From NCBI RefSeq assembly GCF_009604425.1, contig NZ_WEGI01000005.1, forward strand, positions 124,001 to 188,000: a DNA stretch of 64,000 bases, given 5' to 3'. Numbering within the stretch: the stretch's first letter is position 1; each line of letters opens with the position of its first letter. Under the pieces are notes generated by a model, which worked only from the letters and a program-made list of their open reading frames with translations, was not told the DNA's origin and did no database searches. Shown here piece by piece: positions 22,538 to 32,258 of this stretch. This DNA comes from Nocardia aurantia (GTDB lineage: Bacteria; Actinomycetota; Actinomycetes; Mycobacteriales; Mycobacteriaceae). The translations under genes were made by a program, and so were the position numbers.

Positions 22538-23992
22538 GCGTGGGGTGGCGCCGGCGTGCGGTGCGACGCCTGCGCCCGCGCTCGCGGCTTCCGGCCGGCG
22601 CACCGGCGCTTCGACCGAGGACCAGCCCGCGGCGGCTCCCGCATTCTCGGCGCCCGATGTCCCGGGGGCGGAAGCCGCAACGGCCGGAGCTGGATTCGCG
22701 TCCGGAGCGGTGGCGGGTACGGGTGCCATCGGCGTCGGTGACGGGGTGGGCGTGGCGGCCGTTCCGGGGGCAGGGGTGGCGTCGTGCAGTGGGTGGTCGG
22801 CGGGGCGCGGGACGGGGTGGAGGAGGGCGTTCAGGGCGCCCAGATCGATCACCTGGACGCCCAGGGCGGCGGTGGCGACGATGACGCCGTTGTGGAATTG
22901 GCGGTAGGTGCCGAGGTTGCCCGGGAGGGGAAGTTCCGGGCCTTCGGGCGATCCCAGCGGGCCCGAGTTACCGCCGGTCTCGGCGTATTTCGCGTCGATG
23001 ACGGTCTGCGGGCGCGGGATCGGGGCGATGTTCGGATGCGGGACGGCGGCCAGTTGTTGCGGGGCCGGGCCGAGGTCGAGGGTGGTGATGTCGATCGGCT
23101 GCCCGCCGTCGGGGGCCGAGGAGTACTCGGTGCGCAGGATGCGGCCGGTGCGCAGCAGCACCTGGCCGACGGTACTGCGCACGGCGGCCGCGGCGCGGTC
23201 GTCCTCCCGTTCGGTGCCGGGATATTCCTGGCAGTCGGTGGTGTCGCAGGTCTGGGCGTAGGGGTAGCGGTGTTCGGCCAGCGCGTAGGAGCGGGCGGCG
23301 ATCGCCTGCGCGCGCAGCGCTTCGTTCCCGCCGCGGTCGGCCCAGTTGGCCTGCATCTCGGCCGGCACCACGCCGAGCAGGTAGTCCTCGACGTCCACCT
23401 CGTTGATCGTGCGGGCGGCGTCGCCTTCCAGGGCGACACCGAGCGCGCCGCGATACGTGCCGGCGCCGCAGATCCGCAGATGCTCGGCGGCCGGGCGGTT
23501 GCTGCCCGGATCCAGCGGATAGGCCCAGGGGTCGTCGATGTGCCCGCGCCACAACGTGTCACCGTCGCAGTCGATGCTGACGACCACGTCGGCGCCGCCG
23601 CCGGGGGTGGGTGTCAGATGGGCGGCCTGACCCGCGACCACCCGCCGGCCGCCGACCAGCAGGCCGGTGTCGGAGTAGACGTCCAGGGGCTCGCCGTCGT
23701 CGGACGTCAGGCGGACCCGGACCGGGGTGCGAGGGACGGCGGCCAGCGTCGCGCCCGGGTAGTAGCTCAGCAGGATGTGGTCGGCGGAGGCGCCCGCCGC
23801 GGCCTGTTCCATCGCACCGAACTGGCTCATGCCACGGCCGTGGCCGATGCCGGCCGGGCGATACGCATCGGCCGTATGGACAGGTCCGGCCGGTGTGGCG
23901 GCCGACCAGCCGACGACGGCCGCACCGGAGGTCACCAGCAGTGTGGTCAGTCCGGCTGCCATCGTCCGGCCGCGCCGATCACCGCGTCGCAT
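22535..23992 (-). CDS. Secreted SpoIID/LytB-domain protein with an LGFP module
   Basis: A 485-residue exported wall protein. A signal segment (about residues 11-32) precedes the SpoIID signature GIGHGRGMSQFGA and a domain with VEDYLLGVVPAEM and RAQAIAARSYAL, related to the lytic transglycosylase SpoIID. An LGFP-type module follows (AKYAETGGNSGPLGSP, FHNGVIVA), then a Pro/Ala-rich disordered tail. It probably trims or binds peptidoglycan and is held to the wall by the LGFP unit; substrate is not known. I used ATG 23992, 8 bp after GGAGG; GTG 23995 is possible. The stop codon lies in the last unit of an 18-bp repeat. Confidence 0.88.
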   Translation of the reverse strand: MRRGDRRGRTMAAGLTTLLVTSGAAVVGWSAATPAGPVHTADAYRPAGIGHGRGMSQFGAMEQAAAGASADHILLSYYPGATLAAVPRTPVRVRLTSDDGEPLDVYSDTGLLVGGRRVVAGQAAHLTPTPGGGADVVVSIDCDGDTLWRGHIDDPWAYPLDPGSNRPAAEHLRICGAGTYRGALGVALEGDAARTINEVDVEDYLLGVVPAEMQANWADRGGNEALRAQAIAARSYALAEHRYPYAQTCDTTDCQEYPGTEREDDRAAAAVRSTVGQVLLRTGRILRTEYSSAPDGGQPIDITTLDLGPAPQQLAAVPHPNIAPIPRPQTVIDAKYAETGGNSGPLGSPEGPELPLPGNLGTYRQFHNGVIVATAALGVQVIDLGALNALLHPVPRPADHPLHDATPAPGTAATPTPSPTPMAPVPATAPDANPAPAVAASAPGTSGAENAGAAAGWSSVEAPVRRPEAASAGAGVAPHAGATPR

Positions 23993-24527
23993 CACTGCAA
24001 CCTCCGTCTGTCGCTGGATCCTGCTGGAAACGCGTCGTGCCTGAGACGGCCGGACTGGTTCACCGCGTGGGACTCATCCGGATGGACCTCGGTGCCCGGG
24101 CGGTGTGGCCGTCGCCGCCGGGCCGGTCACCGCGTGGCACCACCGCAACCTCCGTTGTGTCGAGGGCCCGCCGGATCCCGGGGTGGAAAGCACCGGCGCA
24201 CTGCCGCACTGCGTGCGCGAGCACCGTGCTCATGCTCCTGCCCGGCCGTGATCGCCGCACGGTCCTCGACTGTCGATGACCGACATGCTCTGCCGCAGGT
24301 AGTGGTCGTCGGTCGCGATCAGGGGATGTGATCACGCCGTGACCGTGGCAACGGCATGTCCCGCCGATCACTGGCTAAAGCACAGCTACATTCGGGTCGA
24401 TTCGGGCTAATCCTCTACTAGAGACTTAGGTTTGTACAGCCGAGACACGTGTGGCCATTGATCGGCCGGATCTCAATTCGCGCATTGGCCGCTGATCAAC
24501 GGGTTCTACCTGGAATGGGAGATGATC
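23993..24527. other. Divergent intergenic region between SpoIID and PGRP genes
   Basis: About 535 bp, holding promoters for both divergent wall genes. It contains a second copy of the SpoIID ribosome site and first codons (around 24123-24163) about 140 bp upstream of the real start. An 11-bp near-palindrome CTCTACTAGAG lies at 24413-24423, before the amidase. The frame at 24060-24371 is the out-of-place leader copy, not a convincing gene. Confidence 0.5.
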
Positions 24528-27278
24528 GTGCCGTACCGCAGACCCAAACGTCCCTATGTTCTCCCGGTCGTCACCATTGTCGCGGTCGCCGCGCCGCTGG
24601 CGACCGCCTACGTCGCACACGGACCAGGTGGCTACCGACCGGCGAATGAGAACGGCATCGCCGCCGTGCCGGCCCGGATGGCCGAGGTGGCCCTCGCCGC
24701 CGCACCGGACGTGACGCTGCCGCTGCGCGAGCTGACCGGGTTGAATCTGCCCGATCTGCACCTGTCCGACCTGCGCGCGCTGCCGCTGCCGACGTCCATC
24801 CCGCTGCCCGGCGGACTGCCGTCGCTGGTCCCCGGCATGGCTCTGCCCAGCGAGATCCCACTGCCGCAGTTCGATCGCGGGACCACGACGACGACCACAC
24901 CCGGCGGGGTCGCGCCCCAGGGCGTCGCACCGGCGACACCGGCCGTGCCGCAGGCGATCGGGCCGGGCACGCCGGCGAGTTCACCGCAGGCGGTCGCGTC
25001 GGCCGGCACGCCGAACGCCCCGCAGGCCGTCACCCCGGCCACCACACCGAACGCGCCCGGATTCCCGCCGCTGCCGCAACTCCAGGCCCCGCCGGTGCCA
25101 CTGCCCGTCGCCACACCCGTGCCGACCGCGGACGCCGTCGCGGGTGAGCGGCTGCGCGCGGCGCCGGGCTCCGGATCGGCTGCGCCCGGCCTCGCGCCGG
25201 TCACGGCGACGACCACCGATCCGGCCCCGGCGGGCCGGTCGCCGCGGGCCGCCGGCGATGCGGTGATTCCGGCGGGGGCCGATCCGAGCGCCCCGGCGCT
25301 GAGCCCGGGCGCGGTGCCGGCGGAACTCACCGATCGGGTCGGGGCGACGGTGAAGGAGTTGACCCGCGACACCCCGTTCAGCCTGGTCGCGTTCACCGCG
25401 AAGGATCTGGCGGGCACCACCACCATGGTCCGGGCGAAGCAGGCCGACGGCAGCTGGGGTGCGTGGTACGCCACCGATCCGGTCGACACCCGCCGCAGCG
25501 ATCATTTCGTCCCGTCGCCGGACGATCGCACCGGGACCGAACCGATCTACGTCGGCGAGACCAAGGCGGTCCAGGTGCTGGTCACCCGGCAGCCGGGCAC
25601 GACGGCGGCCGCCCGCCGGGTGGCCACGCCACGCGCCGAGGATCTCGCGGCGGACGGCATCGGTGTCGTTCTGCCCGAGATGCACAGCGCGCCGGGCGAT
25701 TACCCGCTCGCGGATTCCGCGCCCGCCGTGCACGACAGCGCCGCGCCGGATGCCTCGGATCCGGCGATCGTGCCGAATCTGCCTGAGTATCAACGTGATC
25801 CGGCCTCCGAACCGCTGTCGGGGACTCCGGCGACGGCCGACGATCCGACCCGCACACTCGCGGCGGTGCTGATCGATCCGGGCCGCGGCTTCATCGACGA
25901 GAACCTGTCCTCGGTCGCCACGCCGCTGCCGGGCAACGGGCCCCGGGTGATCAGCCGGGCCCAGTGGGGCGCCGACGAATCGCTGCGCTGCTCGGAGCCC
26001 ACCTACGACGACGGCGTCAGCGCGATCACCGTGCACCACACCGCCGGTCGCACCGAGTACAGCAAGGCCGAATCGGCGGGCATCGTGCGCGCCATCTACG
26101 CCTATCACGCCCGCAAACTGGGCTGGTGCGACATCGGGTACAACGCACTCGTCGACAAGTACGGGCAGATCTTCGAGGGCCGGGCCGGCGGCCTGGACCG
26201 GCCGGTGGAAGGCGCGCACGCCGGTGGTTTCAACGAGAACACCTCCGGTGTCGCGTTGATGGGCAACTACGGCGACGAAGCGCCCAGCGAGGCGGCCCTG
26301 CAGGCGGCCGGGCAGTTCATCGGCTGGCGGGCCCGGACGGCCGGGCTGGATCCGAAGGGCAGCACGACGCTGTATTCCGAGGGCACCGTCTACAGCAAGT
26401 ACGACGAGGGCGAGGCGGTGCGGCTGCCGATCGTCTTCGCGCACCGCGACGTCGGCAACACCAGTTGCCCGGGCGACGCCGCCTACGCGCAGATGGATCG
26501 GATCCGCGACATCGCGGCCACGGAGGCCGCGGCGCCCGGTGCCGGGGTCTCCGGGGCCTCCGGGGCCGATCTCGGGGTGTCCTCGAACCGGCCGGCGGCC
26601 ACTGCCCCGGCCCCGCCGCCGGGTCCGCGGATCGACCTGAACATGCTGGCGGACCTGACCACCAAACTGCTCGGCCTGGTCAACGACAACATCATCGCCA
26701 AGTACTGGTCCGCGCAGGGCGGCCCGAACGGGCGGCTGGGCGCGGCGGCCTCGGAGCCGCGGCGGACCAGCGACGGCGGTCAGTACGCCCGATTCGTCAA
26801 CGGTTACGTGTACGCGCGGCCGGACGGGCAGGTGGTCGAGGTGGTCGGCCGATTGCTGGACCGATTCCTGCAACTGGGCGCCGAATCCGGGGTGCTCGGG
26901 CTGCCGACGCGCAACGCCTACGCGGTGCCGGACGGGCTGCGGTCGGACTTCCAGTACGGCTCGCTGATCCTGAACCAGCTGACCGGCATCGTGACCACGC
27001 TGGTGAGCTACTACGCGGACGTCTCCCAGCGCGGTGATCAGGCCGGGGTGGGCAGCCGGCCGGGCACACCCGCCGTGCCCCAGGGGAACGCGCCGGGCGC
27101 GGCGGTCACACCCCAAGGGAATATGGTCACACCCCAGGGGAATGCGGTCACACCCCAGGGGAATGCGGTCATACCGCCGGGGAATCGGGGGGCCGGCACA
27201 CCGTCGGCCGCGCAGGTGCCGCCGGGCGCGAACCCGGCCTGGTCACCGGGGACCGGCAGCGACTCCGGAACCCCCTGA
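24528..27278 (+). CDS. Peptidoglycan-recognition amidase with LGFP modules (Rv3811-like)
   Basis: A 916-residue secreted protein. After an N-terminal signal/anchor (VLPVVTIVAVAAPLATAYVA) comes a Pro/Thr-rich region of about 250 residues and a beta-rich domain (LVAFTAKDLAGTTTMVRAK). The amidase-2/PGRP domain follows, with zinc ligands in VHHTAG (His503 or His504), FAHRDV (His639) and TSCPG (Cys647) and the catalytic-type GYN tyrosine. It should cut the muramoyl-alanine bond. Two LGFP modules (GGPNGRLG, AESGVLGLP) and a repeat tail (TPQGNAV) end it. I chose GTG 24528 because GGGAG lies 6 bp upstream; ATG 24522 leaves no spacing. Same place as Rv3811. Confidence 0.92.
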   Translation: MPYRRPKRPYVLPVVTIVAVAAPLATAYVAHGPGGYRPANENGIAAVPARMAEVALAAAPDVTLPLRELTGLNLPDLHLSDLRALPLPTSIPLPGGLPSLVPGMALPSEIPLPQFDRGTTTTTTPGGVAPQGVAPATPAVPQAIGPGTPASSPQAVASAGTPNAPQAVTPATTPNAPGFPPLPQLQAPPVPLPVATPVPTADAVAGERLRAAPGSGSAAPGLAPVTATTTDPAPAGRSPRAAGDAVIPAGADPSAPALSPGAVPAELTDRVGATVKELTRDTPFSLVAFTAKDLAGTTTMVRAKQADGSWGAWYATDPVDTRRSDHFVPSPDDRTGTEPIYVGETKAVQVLVTRQPGTTAAARRVATPRAEDLAADGIGVVLPEMHSAPGDYPLADSAPAVHDSAAPDASDPAIVPNLPEYQRDPASEPLSGTPATADDPTRTLAAVLIDPGRGFIDENLSSVATPLPGNGPRVISRAQWGADESLRCSEPTYDDGVSAITVHHTAGRTEYSKAESAGIVRAIYAYHARKLGWCDIGYNALVDKYGQIFEGRAGGLDRPVEGAHAGGFNENTSGVALMGNYGDEAPSEAALQAAGQFIGWRARTAGLDPKGSTTLYSEGTVYSKYDEGEAVRLPIVFAHRDVGNTSCPGDAAYAQMDRIRDIAATEAAAPGAGVSGASGADLGVSSNRPAATAPAPPPGPRIDLNMLADLTTKLLGLVNDNIIAKYWSAQGGPNGRLGAAASEPRRTSDGGQYARFVNGYVYARPDGQVVEVVGRLLDRFLQLGAESGVLGLPTRNAYAVPDGLRSDFQYGSLILNQLTGIVTTLVSYYADVSQRGDQAGVGSRPGTPAVPQGNAPGAAVTPQGNMVTPQGNAVTPQGNAVIPPGNRGAGTPSAAQVPPGANPAWSPGTGSDSGTP
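27105..27188 (+). repeat. 21-bp tandem repeats in the PGRP gene tail
   Basis: Four in-frame 21-bp units (27105, 27126, 27147, 27168), two identical (GTCACACCCCAGGGGAATGCG). They encode VTPQGNA repeats in the disordered C-terminal tail. Confidence 0.9.
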
Positions 27279-27358
27279 GCAGCGCGAGATCTCGAGCGCG
27301 GCTCCGGCGCCATCCGGTGTTCCGGCTCCCCGCACCCGGTGTCCCCGCGCCGGAGTCC

Positions 27359-28189
27359 TCAGCGCCACCAGCGTTCGAGGACGCAGGCGACGCCGTCGGC
27401 GGCGTTGGTGCCGGTGACCTCGTCGGCGGCGGCCAGCGCGGCCGGGTGCGCGTTGGCCATGGCCACGCCGTGCCCGGCCATGAGCAGCATGGGCACGTCG
27501 TTGGGCATGTCGCCGAAGGCGATGATCGACTCGTGCCCGACGCCGAGCCGCTCCGCCACCGTCGCCAGGCCGGAGGCCTTGGTGACACCGGGGGCGGAGA
27601 CCTCGATCAGGCCGTTGTTGGTGGAGTAGGTGAGGTCGGCGCGGTCCGCCAGTTCGGGGGCCAGCGCCGCGACCATGTCGGCGCTCTCGGCGCCGCGCAG
27701 GCGGATCAGCATCTTGATCGCCGGAGCCGACACCACCTCGGCCCGCGACACCCGGGTGTCGTCCGGATTCAGCCAGGCGTGCTCGTACTCGGGTGAGCTC
27801 ACGAACTGCGGGGTGGCCGCGTCGTGGGCGCTGCGGCCGACCCGTTCGGCGGCCAGGCCGCAGCCGGGCAGGATCCGCTCGGCCAGCGCCGCGATCCAGG
27901 TCAGCTCGGCGGGCTCGAGGGTACTGGCCTCCAGGATCCGGTCGGTGGCGCTGTCGTAGACCACCGCGCCGTTGCCGCAGACGCACAGCGGGGCGTGGTC
28001 CAGGCCCGACACCACCGGCGCGATCCAGCGCGGCGGGCGCCCGGTCGCCAGCACGAAGGGCACGCCGTCGGCCACCAGCGCGCCGACCGCGGCCCGGGTA
28101 CGCGCGCTCACCTGCTCCCGCTCGTCGATCAGAGTGCCGTCGACGTCGGTCGCCACCATTTTGGGTTTCTGCAGGTCGGGAACGGTCAC
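27359..28189 (-). CDS. HAD-superfamily Cof-type phosphatase (Rv3813c-like)
   Basis: A 276-residue cytoplasmic hydrolase of the HAD superfamily, Cof/type IIB cap. The four HAD motifs are present: DVDGTL (motif I), LATGRP (motif II), the Lys in APAIKM (motif III) and FGDMPNDVPM (motif IV). It probably dephosphorylates a sugar phosphate or flavin-type metabolite; the substrate cannot be read from the sequence. GTG 28189 is chosen over ATG 28234 because AAGGAGG precedes it by 5 bp. It converges with the PGRP gene. Confidence 0.92.
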   Translation of the reverse strand: MTVPDLQKPKMVATDVDGTLIDEREQVSARTRAAVGALVADGVPFVLATGRPPRWIAPVVSGLDHAPLCVCGNGAVVYDSATDRILEASTLEPAELTWIAALAERILPGCGLAAERVGRSAHDAATPQFVSSPEYEHAWLNPDDTRVSRAEVVSAPAIKMLIRLRGAESADMVAALAPELADRADLTYSTNNGLIEVSAPGVTKASGLATVAERLGVGHESIIAFGDMPNDVPMLLMAGHGVAMANAHPAALAAADEVTGTNAADGVACVLERWWR

Positions 28190-28375
28190 CGGTGCCTCCT
28201 TGTCGGCCGGGACGGGTCCGCCAGGATACGCCATGCAACGGTCGGGCGCGGTGCGCCGATATGAACACGACCGTCCCGGATGAGACGATTCCCGCATGTC
28301 GCAGACCGCGCATGACGGGCCGTCCGCCGCGACGGTCCCTATGATCAGGGGCTAGGAACCGACCCGAGGGGACCG

Positions 28376-29353
28376 ATGACCGGCTTTCTGCTGCGGCGCG
28401 CGCTGAACTACGTCGTCCTGCTGATCCTGGCGTCGTTCCTGACGTTCGCGCTGGCGTCGCTGACCTTTCATCCGCTGAACAACCTCGAGCAGCGCAACCC
28501 GCGGCCGCCGCAGTCGGTGATCGATGCGAAGGCCGCGGAACTGCACCTGAACGAGCCGATCCCGCAACGCTATCTGACCTGGGCGAAGGGCGTGACGCAC
28601 GGCGACTTCGGCAAAACCCTGGCCGGACAGCCGATTTCGAAGGAGCTGCCGCGGCGGATCGGGGTGAGCCTGCGGCTGTTGCTGATCGGCTCGATCGTCG
28701 GCACCGTACTGGGCGTGCTGATCGGCGCGGCCGGCGCGATCCGGCAGTACAAGTTCAGCGACTACTTCACGACCGTGGTCTCGCTGCTGTTGCTCAGCAC
28801 GCCGGTGTTCCTGCTCGCCACCTTGTTGAAATACGGTGCGCTGCAGGTAAATTCGGCGACCGGGATGCAGATCTTCCTGTACACCGGCGAGACCTCGGCC
28901 ACCGCGGTGCACGGCTGGTGGAACCAACTCGTGGACCGATTACAGCATCTGGTGGTCCCGAGCCTGGGCCTGGCGCTCGGCTCGATGGCCGGCTACAGCC
29001 GCTACCAGCGCAACGCCATGCTCGACGTGCTGCAGAGCGATTTCATCCGCACCGCCCGCGCCAAGGGGCTCACCCGCGGCCGGGCGCTCTACCGGCACGG
29101 GCTGCGGACGGCGCTGATCCCGATGGCCACCCTGTTCGCCTACGGCCTCGGCGGCCTGATCACCGGCGCCACCTTCACCGAGAAGATCTTCGGCTGGCAC
29201 GGCGTCGGGGAGTGGTTCATCGACGGGGTCAACGCGAACGATCTGTACATCGTGGTGACCGTCACCGCGTTCACCGGCCTGGTGGTGCTGGTGTCGGGCC
29301 TGCTGTCCGACATCGTGTACGCCATGCTCGACCCCCGGGTGCGTGTCGGATGA
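28376..29353 (+). CDS. dppB: Peptide ABC transporter permease (DppB-like)
   Basis: The first of two inner-membrane permeases of a dipeptide/oligopeptide importer, 325 residues. It has about six membrane helices and the permease EAA-type loop ARAKGLTRGRALYRHGLRTALIP. It is first in a five- or six-gene operon with ATGA overlaps. A TATGAT hexamer at 28340-28345 could be the -10 element, with no clear -35. In M. tuberculosis the matching dpp operon (Rv3663c-Rv3666c) takes up peptides and heme; that substrate is inferred here, not seen. Confidence 0.92.
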   Translation: MTGFLLRRALNYVVLLILASFLTFALASLTFHPLNNLEQRNPRPPQSVIDAKAAELHLNEPIPQRYLTWAKGVTHGDFGKTLAGQPISKELPRRIGVSLRLLLIGSIVGTVLGVLIGAAGAIRQYKFSDYFTTVVSLLLLSTPVFLLATLLKYGALQVNSATGMQIFLYTGETSATAVHGWWNQLVDRLQHLVVPSLGLALGSMAGYSRYQRNAMLDVLQSDFIRTARAKGLTRGRALYRHGLRTALIPMATLFAYGLGGLITGATFTEKIFGWHGVGEWFIDGVNANDLYIVVTVTAFTGLVVLVSGLLSDIVYAMLDPRVRVG

Positions 29354-30318
29354 GCATGACCGAGACCGAGATGATCGTGCAGGGCACGCCCGAGGCCACC
29401 GGGGCCGGGCGGCGGACCCTGGTGTGGCGGCGGTTCCGGCGCAACCGCTCGGCGGTGGCCGCCGCGATCGTGCTGCTGCTGATCGTGGCGGGCGCGTTCG
29501 GCCTGCCACCGCTGTTGCCCTACAAGTACTCCCAGCGCGACAGCTACGCGCTGCAACAGCCGCCGAGCCCGAAGCACTGGTTCGGCACCGACACCATCGG
29601 CCTGGACATGCTCGCGCAGACCCTGCACGGACTCCAGAAGTCCCTGGTGATCGGCATCTGTGTGGCGATTCTCACCTCGCTGATCGCGGTCGCGGCCGGT
29701 TCGGTGGCCGGACTGGTCGGCGGCTGGACCGACCGGGCCATCATGTGGGTGGTGGATCTGCTGCTGGTGGTGCCGAGTTTCATCGTGATCGCGATCTTCG
29801 CCCCGCGCACCAAGGGCAGCGGCTCGATCCTGCTGCTGACCGTGCTGCTCGCCGCCTTCGGCTGGATGATCAGCGCCCGCCTGGTCCGCGGTATGACCCT
29901 GAGCCTGCGCGATCGCGAATTCGTCCGGGCCGCACGGTATATGGGCGCGAACACCTGGACGGTGATCACCACCCACATCGTGCCGAACATCGCCTCGATC
30001 GTGATCATCGACACCACGCTGGCCATCGGATCCGCGATCATGTCCGAAACCGGTTTGAGCTACCTGGGTTTCGGCGTCCAGCCGCCGGACGTATCGCTGG
30101 GATCGCTGATCGGCCGCGGCGCCGACCAGTGGACCGCCCCCTGGATGTTCCTGTTCCCCGGCGGCTTCCTCATCGCGATCGTGTTGTGCGCCAACCTGAT
30201 CGGTGACGGGCTGCGCGACGCGTTCGATCCGGGTTCGCGGCGCGCCCGGGCCCGGCGCCGCAAGAACACCACGACCGATGCGGCGCCGTCCGCCGACGAG
30301 AAGGTCCAGGCGACATGA
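29350..30318 (+). CDS. dppC: Peptide ABC transporter permease (DppC-like)
   Basis: Second permease of the importer, 322 residues, with the N-terminal helix and large loop typical of DppC/OppC ([28 protein letters not shown]) and the EAA loop [25 protein letters not shown]. The ATG overlaps the dppB stop and its own stop overlaps the ATPase start, each in ATGA. The longer open frame to 28918 is an overlap with dppB and is not used. Confidence 0.93.
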   Translation: MSMTETEMIVQGTPEATGAGRRTLVWRRFRRNRSAVAAAIVLLLIVAGAFGLPPLLPYKYSQRDSYALQQPPSPKHWFGTDTIGLDMLAQTLHGLQKSLVIGICVAILTSLIAVAAGSVAGLVGGWTDRAIMWVVDLLLVVPSFIVIAIFAPRTKGSGSILLLTVLLAAFGWMISARLVRGMTLSLRDREFVRAARYMGANTWTVITTHIVPNIASIVIIDTTLAIGSAIMSETGLSYLGFGVQPPDVSLGSLIGRGADQWTAPWMFLFPGGFLIAIVLCANLIGDGLRDAFDPGSRRARARRRKNTTTDAAPSADEKVQAT

Positions 30319-32249
30319 CCGAGCCCACCGTGCCCCTGCTCGAGGTGTCCGATCTGGCGGTGTCGTTCCCGAGCGAGGAGGGGCGCGTCGACGCCGTCCG
30401 CGGCGTGAACTACACCGTCTCCGACGGCGAGGTGCTGGCCATCGTCGGTGAATCCGGCTCCGGCAAGTCGGTGTCCTCGCTGGCGGTGATGGGCCTGCTG
30501 CCCGACCAGGCCCGCGTACACGGATCGATCCGGCTGCGCGGCCGGGAACTGCTCGGCATGGGCGACCGGCAGCTGTCGGCGCTGCGCGGCAGCCGGATCG
30601 CCATGGTGTTCCAGGACCCGTTGTCGGCGCTGACCCCGGTGTACCGGGTCGGCGACCAGATCGCCGAGGCGCTGACCGCGCACAAGGATCTGAGCCGGCG
30701 CCAAGCCGAGGCGCGGGCGGTCGAACTGCTGGATCTGGTCGGCATCCCGGATCCGGAGGTGCGCGCCCGCGCCTTCCCGCACGAGTTCTCCGGCGGTATG
30801 CGGCAGCGGGTGGTGATCGCGATGGCGATCGCCAACGACCCCGAACTGATCATCTGCGACGAGCCGACCACCGCGCTGGACGTGACCGTGCAGCGGCAGA
30901 TCCTGAACCTGCTGCGCACCGCCCGCGACATCACCGGCGCGGGCGTCGTCATGATCACCCACGACATGGGGATCGCGGCCACCCTCGCCGACCGGGTGGC
31001 GGTGATGTACGCCGGGCGGATCGTCGAGACCGCGCCCGTCTCCGACCTGTTCAACGAACCGCGGATGCCGTACACCGTCGGCCTGCTGGGTTCCATCCCG
31101 CGGATGGACGGCCCGGCCCGCACCCCGCTGATCCCCATCCTCGGCAACCCGCCGGCCATGCACGCGCTACCGCCGGGCTGCCCGTTCGCCCCGCGCTGCC
31201 CGGTCGCGATCGATGACTGCCGCGTGATCGAACCCGAGCTGGCGCCGCTCGCGCCCGACCACGCGGCCGCCTGCCTCCGCACCGGCATCGTGGGCAGCGA
31301 GGAGCTGTTCGCCGCCTATCGCCGCGAGACCGGCCCCGGTGACGAGGCAGACGGCACGGGGCGCGGTGAACCCGGCGGCGCCAGGAGCGGGGACGGCCGA
31401 GTTTCCGGCACCGGGCACGGAGAGGTCGCGGGCACCGGGTACGAATCCGAACCGCCGGTGGTGTTGCGGGTCGCCGGGCTGACCAAGACATTCCCGCTCA
31501 CCTCCGGGATGGTGTTCCGCCGGCGCACCGGCGTGGTGAACGCGGTGGACGGGATCGACTTCGAGATCCGGGCGGGGCGCACGCTGGCGCTGGTCGGCGA
31601 GTCCGGTTCGGGTAAGTCCACGACGCTGACCCAGATCATGGATCTGGTGCGGCCGGAGTCCGGCACGATCGAGGTGTTCGGCACCGACGTCGCCACTCTC
31701 GGCCGGGAGCAGCGCCGGGAACTGCGGCGGCGGATGCAGATCGTGTTCCAAGATCCGTCGTCCTCGCTGGACCCGCGGCTGCCGATCTTCGACGCGCTCG
31801 CCGAACCGCTGCGGGTCGACGGCCGCCGCCGCGACGAGATCCGCCGGCGGGTACCCGAACTGCTGCGGCAGGTCGGGCTGCAACCGGAACACGCCGACCG
31901 CTACCCCGCCGACTTCTCCGGCGGGCAGAAGCAGCGCATCAACATCGCCCGCGCACTGGCGCTGGATCCGGAACTGCTGGTGCTCGACGAGCCGGTGTCG
32001 TCGCTGGACGTCTCGATCCAGGCCGGGGTACTGAACCTGTTGCGGGACTTGCAGATCGAACGCGGCCTCGCGTATCTGTTCGTGTCCCACGACCTTTCGG
32101 TGGTGCGCAACCTGGCCCACGACATCGCGGTGATGTACCGCGGCCGGATCGTCGAATACGGCCCGGCGGAGCAGATTTTCGCCGATCCCCGGGACGAGTA
32201 CACCCGGGCCCTGATCGACGCGGTACCGGTTCCGGTCGTCTCACGATAG
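30315..32249 (+). CDS. dppD: Fused double ATPase of the peptide importer (DppD/DppF-like)
   Basis: A 644-residue ATP-binding protein with two complete ABC domains in one chain, energising the DppBC permease. Domain 1: Walker A GESGSGKS (45-52), signature FSGGMRQRV, Walker [12 protein letters not shown], then the OppD-type zinc/Fe-S tail with GCPFAPRCP. Domain 2: Walker [10 protein letters not shown] (about 427), signature FSGGQKQRI (about 533), Walker [13 protein letters not shown] Gly-rich linker of about 50 residues joins them. The fused form matches Rv3663c. Both domains keep all catalytic motifs, so both should hydrolyse ATP. Confidence 0.94.
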   Translation: MTEPTVPLLEVSDLAVSFPSEEGRVDAVRGVNYTVSDGEVLAIVGESGSGKSVSSLAVMGLLPDQARVHGSIRLRGRELLGMGDRQLSALRGSRIAMVFQDPLSALTPVYRVGDQIAEALTAHKDLSRRQAEARAVELLDLVGIPDPEVRARAFPHEFSGGMRQRVVIAMAIANDPELIICDEPTTALDVTVQRQILNLLRTARDITGAGVVMITHDMGIAATLADRVAVMYAGRIVETAPVSDLFNEPRMPYTVGLLGSIPRMDGPARTPLIPILGNPPAMHALPPGCPFAPRCPVAIDDCRVIEPELAPLAPDHAAACLRTGIVGSEELFAAYRRETGPGDEADGTGRGEPGGARSGDGRVSGTGHGEVAGTGYESEPPVVLRVAGLTKTFPLTSGMVFRRRTGVVNAVDGIDFEIRAGRTLALVGESGSGKSTTLTQIMDLVRPESGTIEVFGTDVATLGREQRRELRRRMQIVFQDPSSSLDPRLPIFDALAEPLRVDGRRRDEIRRRVPELLRQVGLQPEHADRYPADFSGGQKQRINIARALALDPELLVLDEPVSSLDVSIQAGVLNLLRDLQIERGLAYLFVSHDLSVVRNLAHDIAVMYRGRIVEYGPAEQIFADPRDEYTRALIDAVPVPVVSR

Positions 32250-32258
32250 GAGGGCATC

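Noticed and set aside
22256..22741. Frame with Ser-Ala-Glu-Arg repeats on the plus strand, and a similar one on the minus strand
   Set aside because: Both are readings of the 18-bp DNA repeat; an 18-bp unit is open in several frames. No start site or domain supports them.
24060..24371. 103-codon frame upstream of the SpoIID gene
   Set aside because: Its only recognisable part is the duplicated SpoIID leader; composition is not protein-like.
28340..28345. Full promoter for the dpp operon
   Set aside because: TATGAT fits a -10, but no -35 at 16-19 bp was found, so it is only mentioned with the gene.
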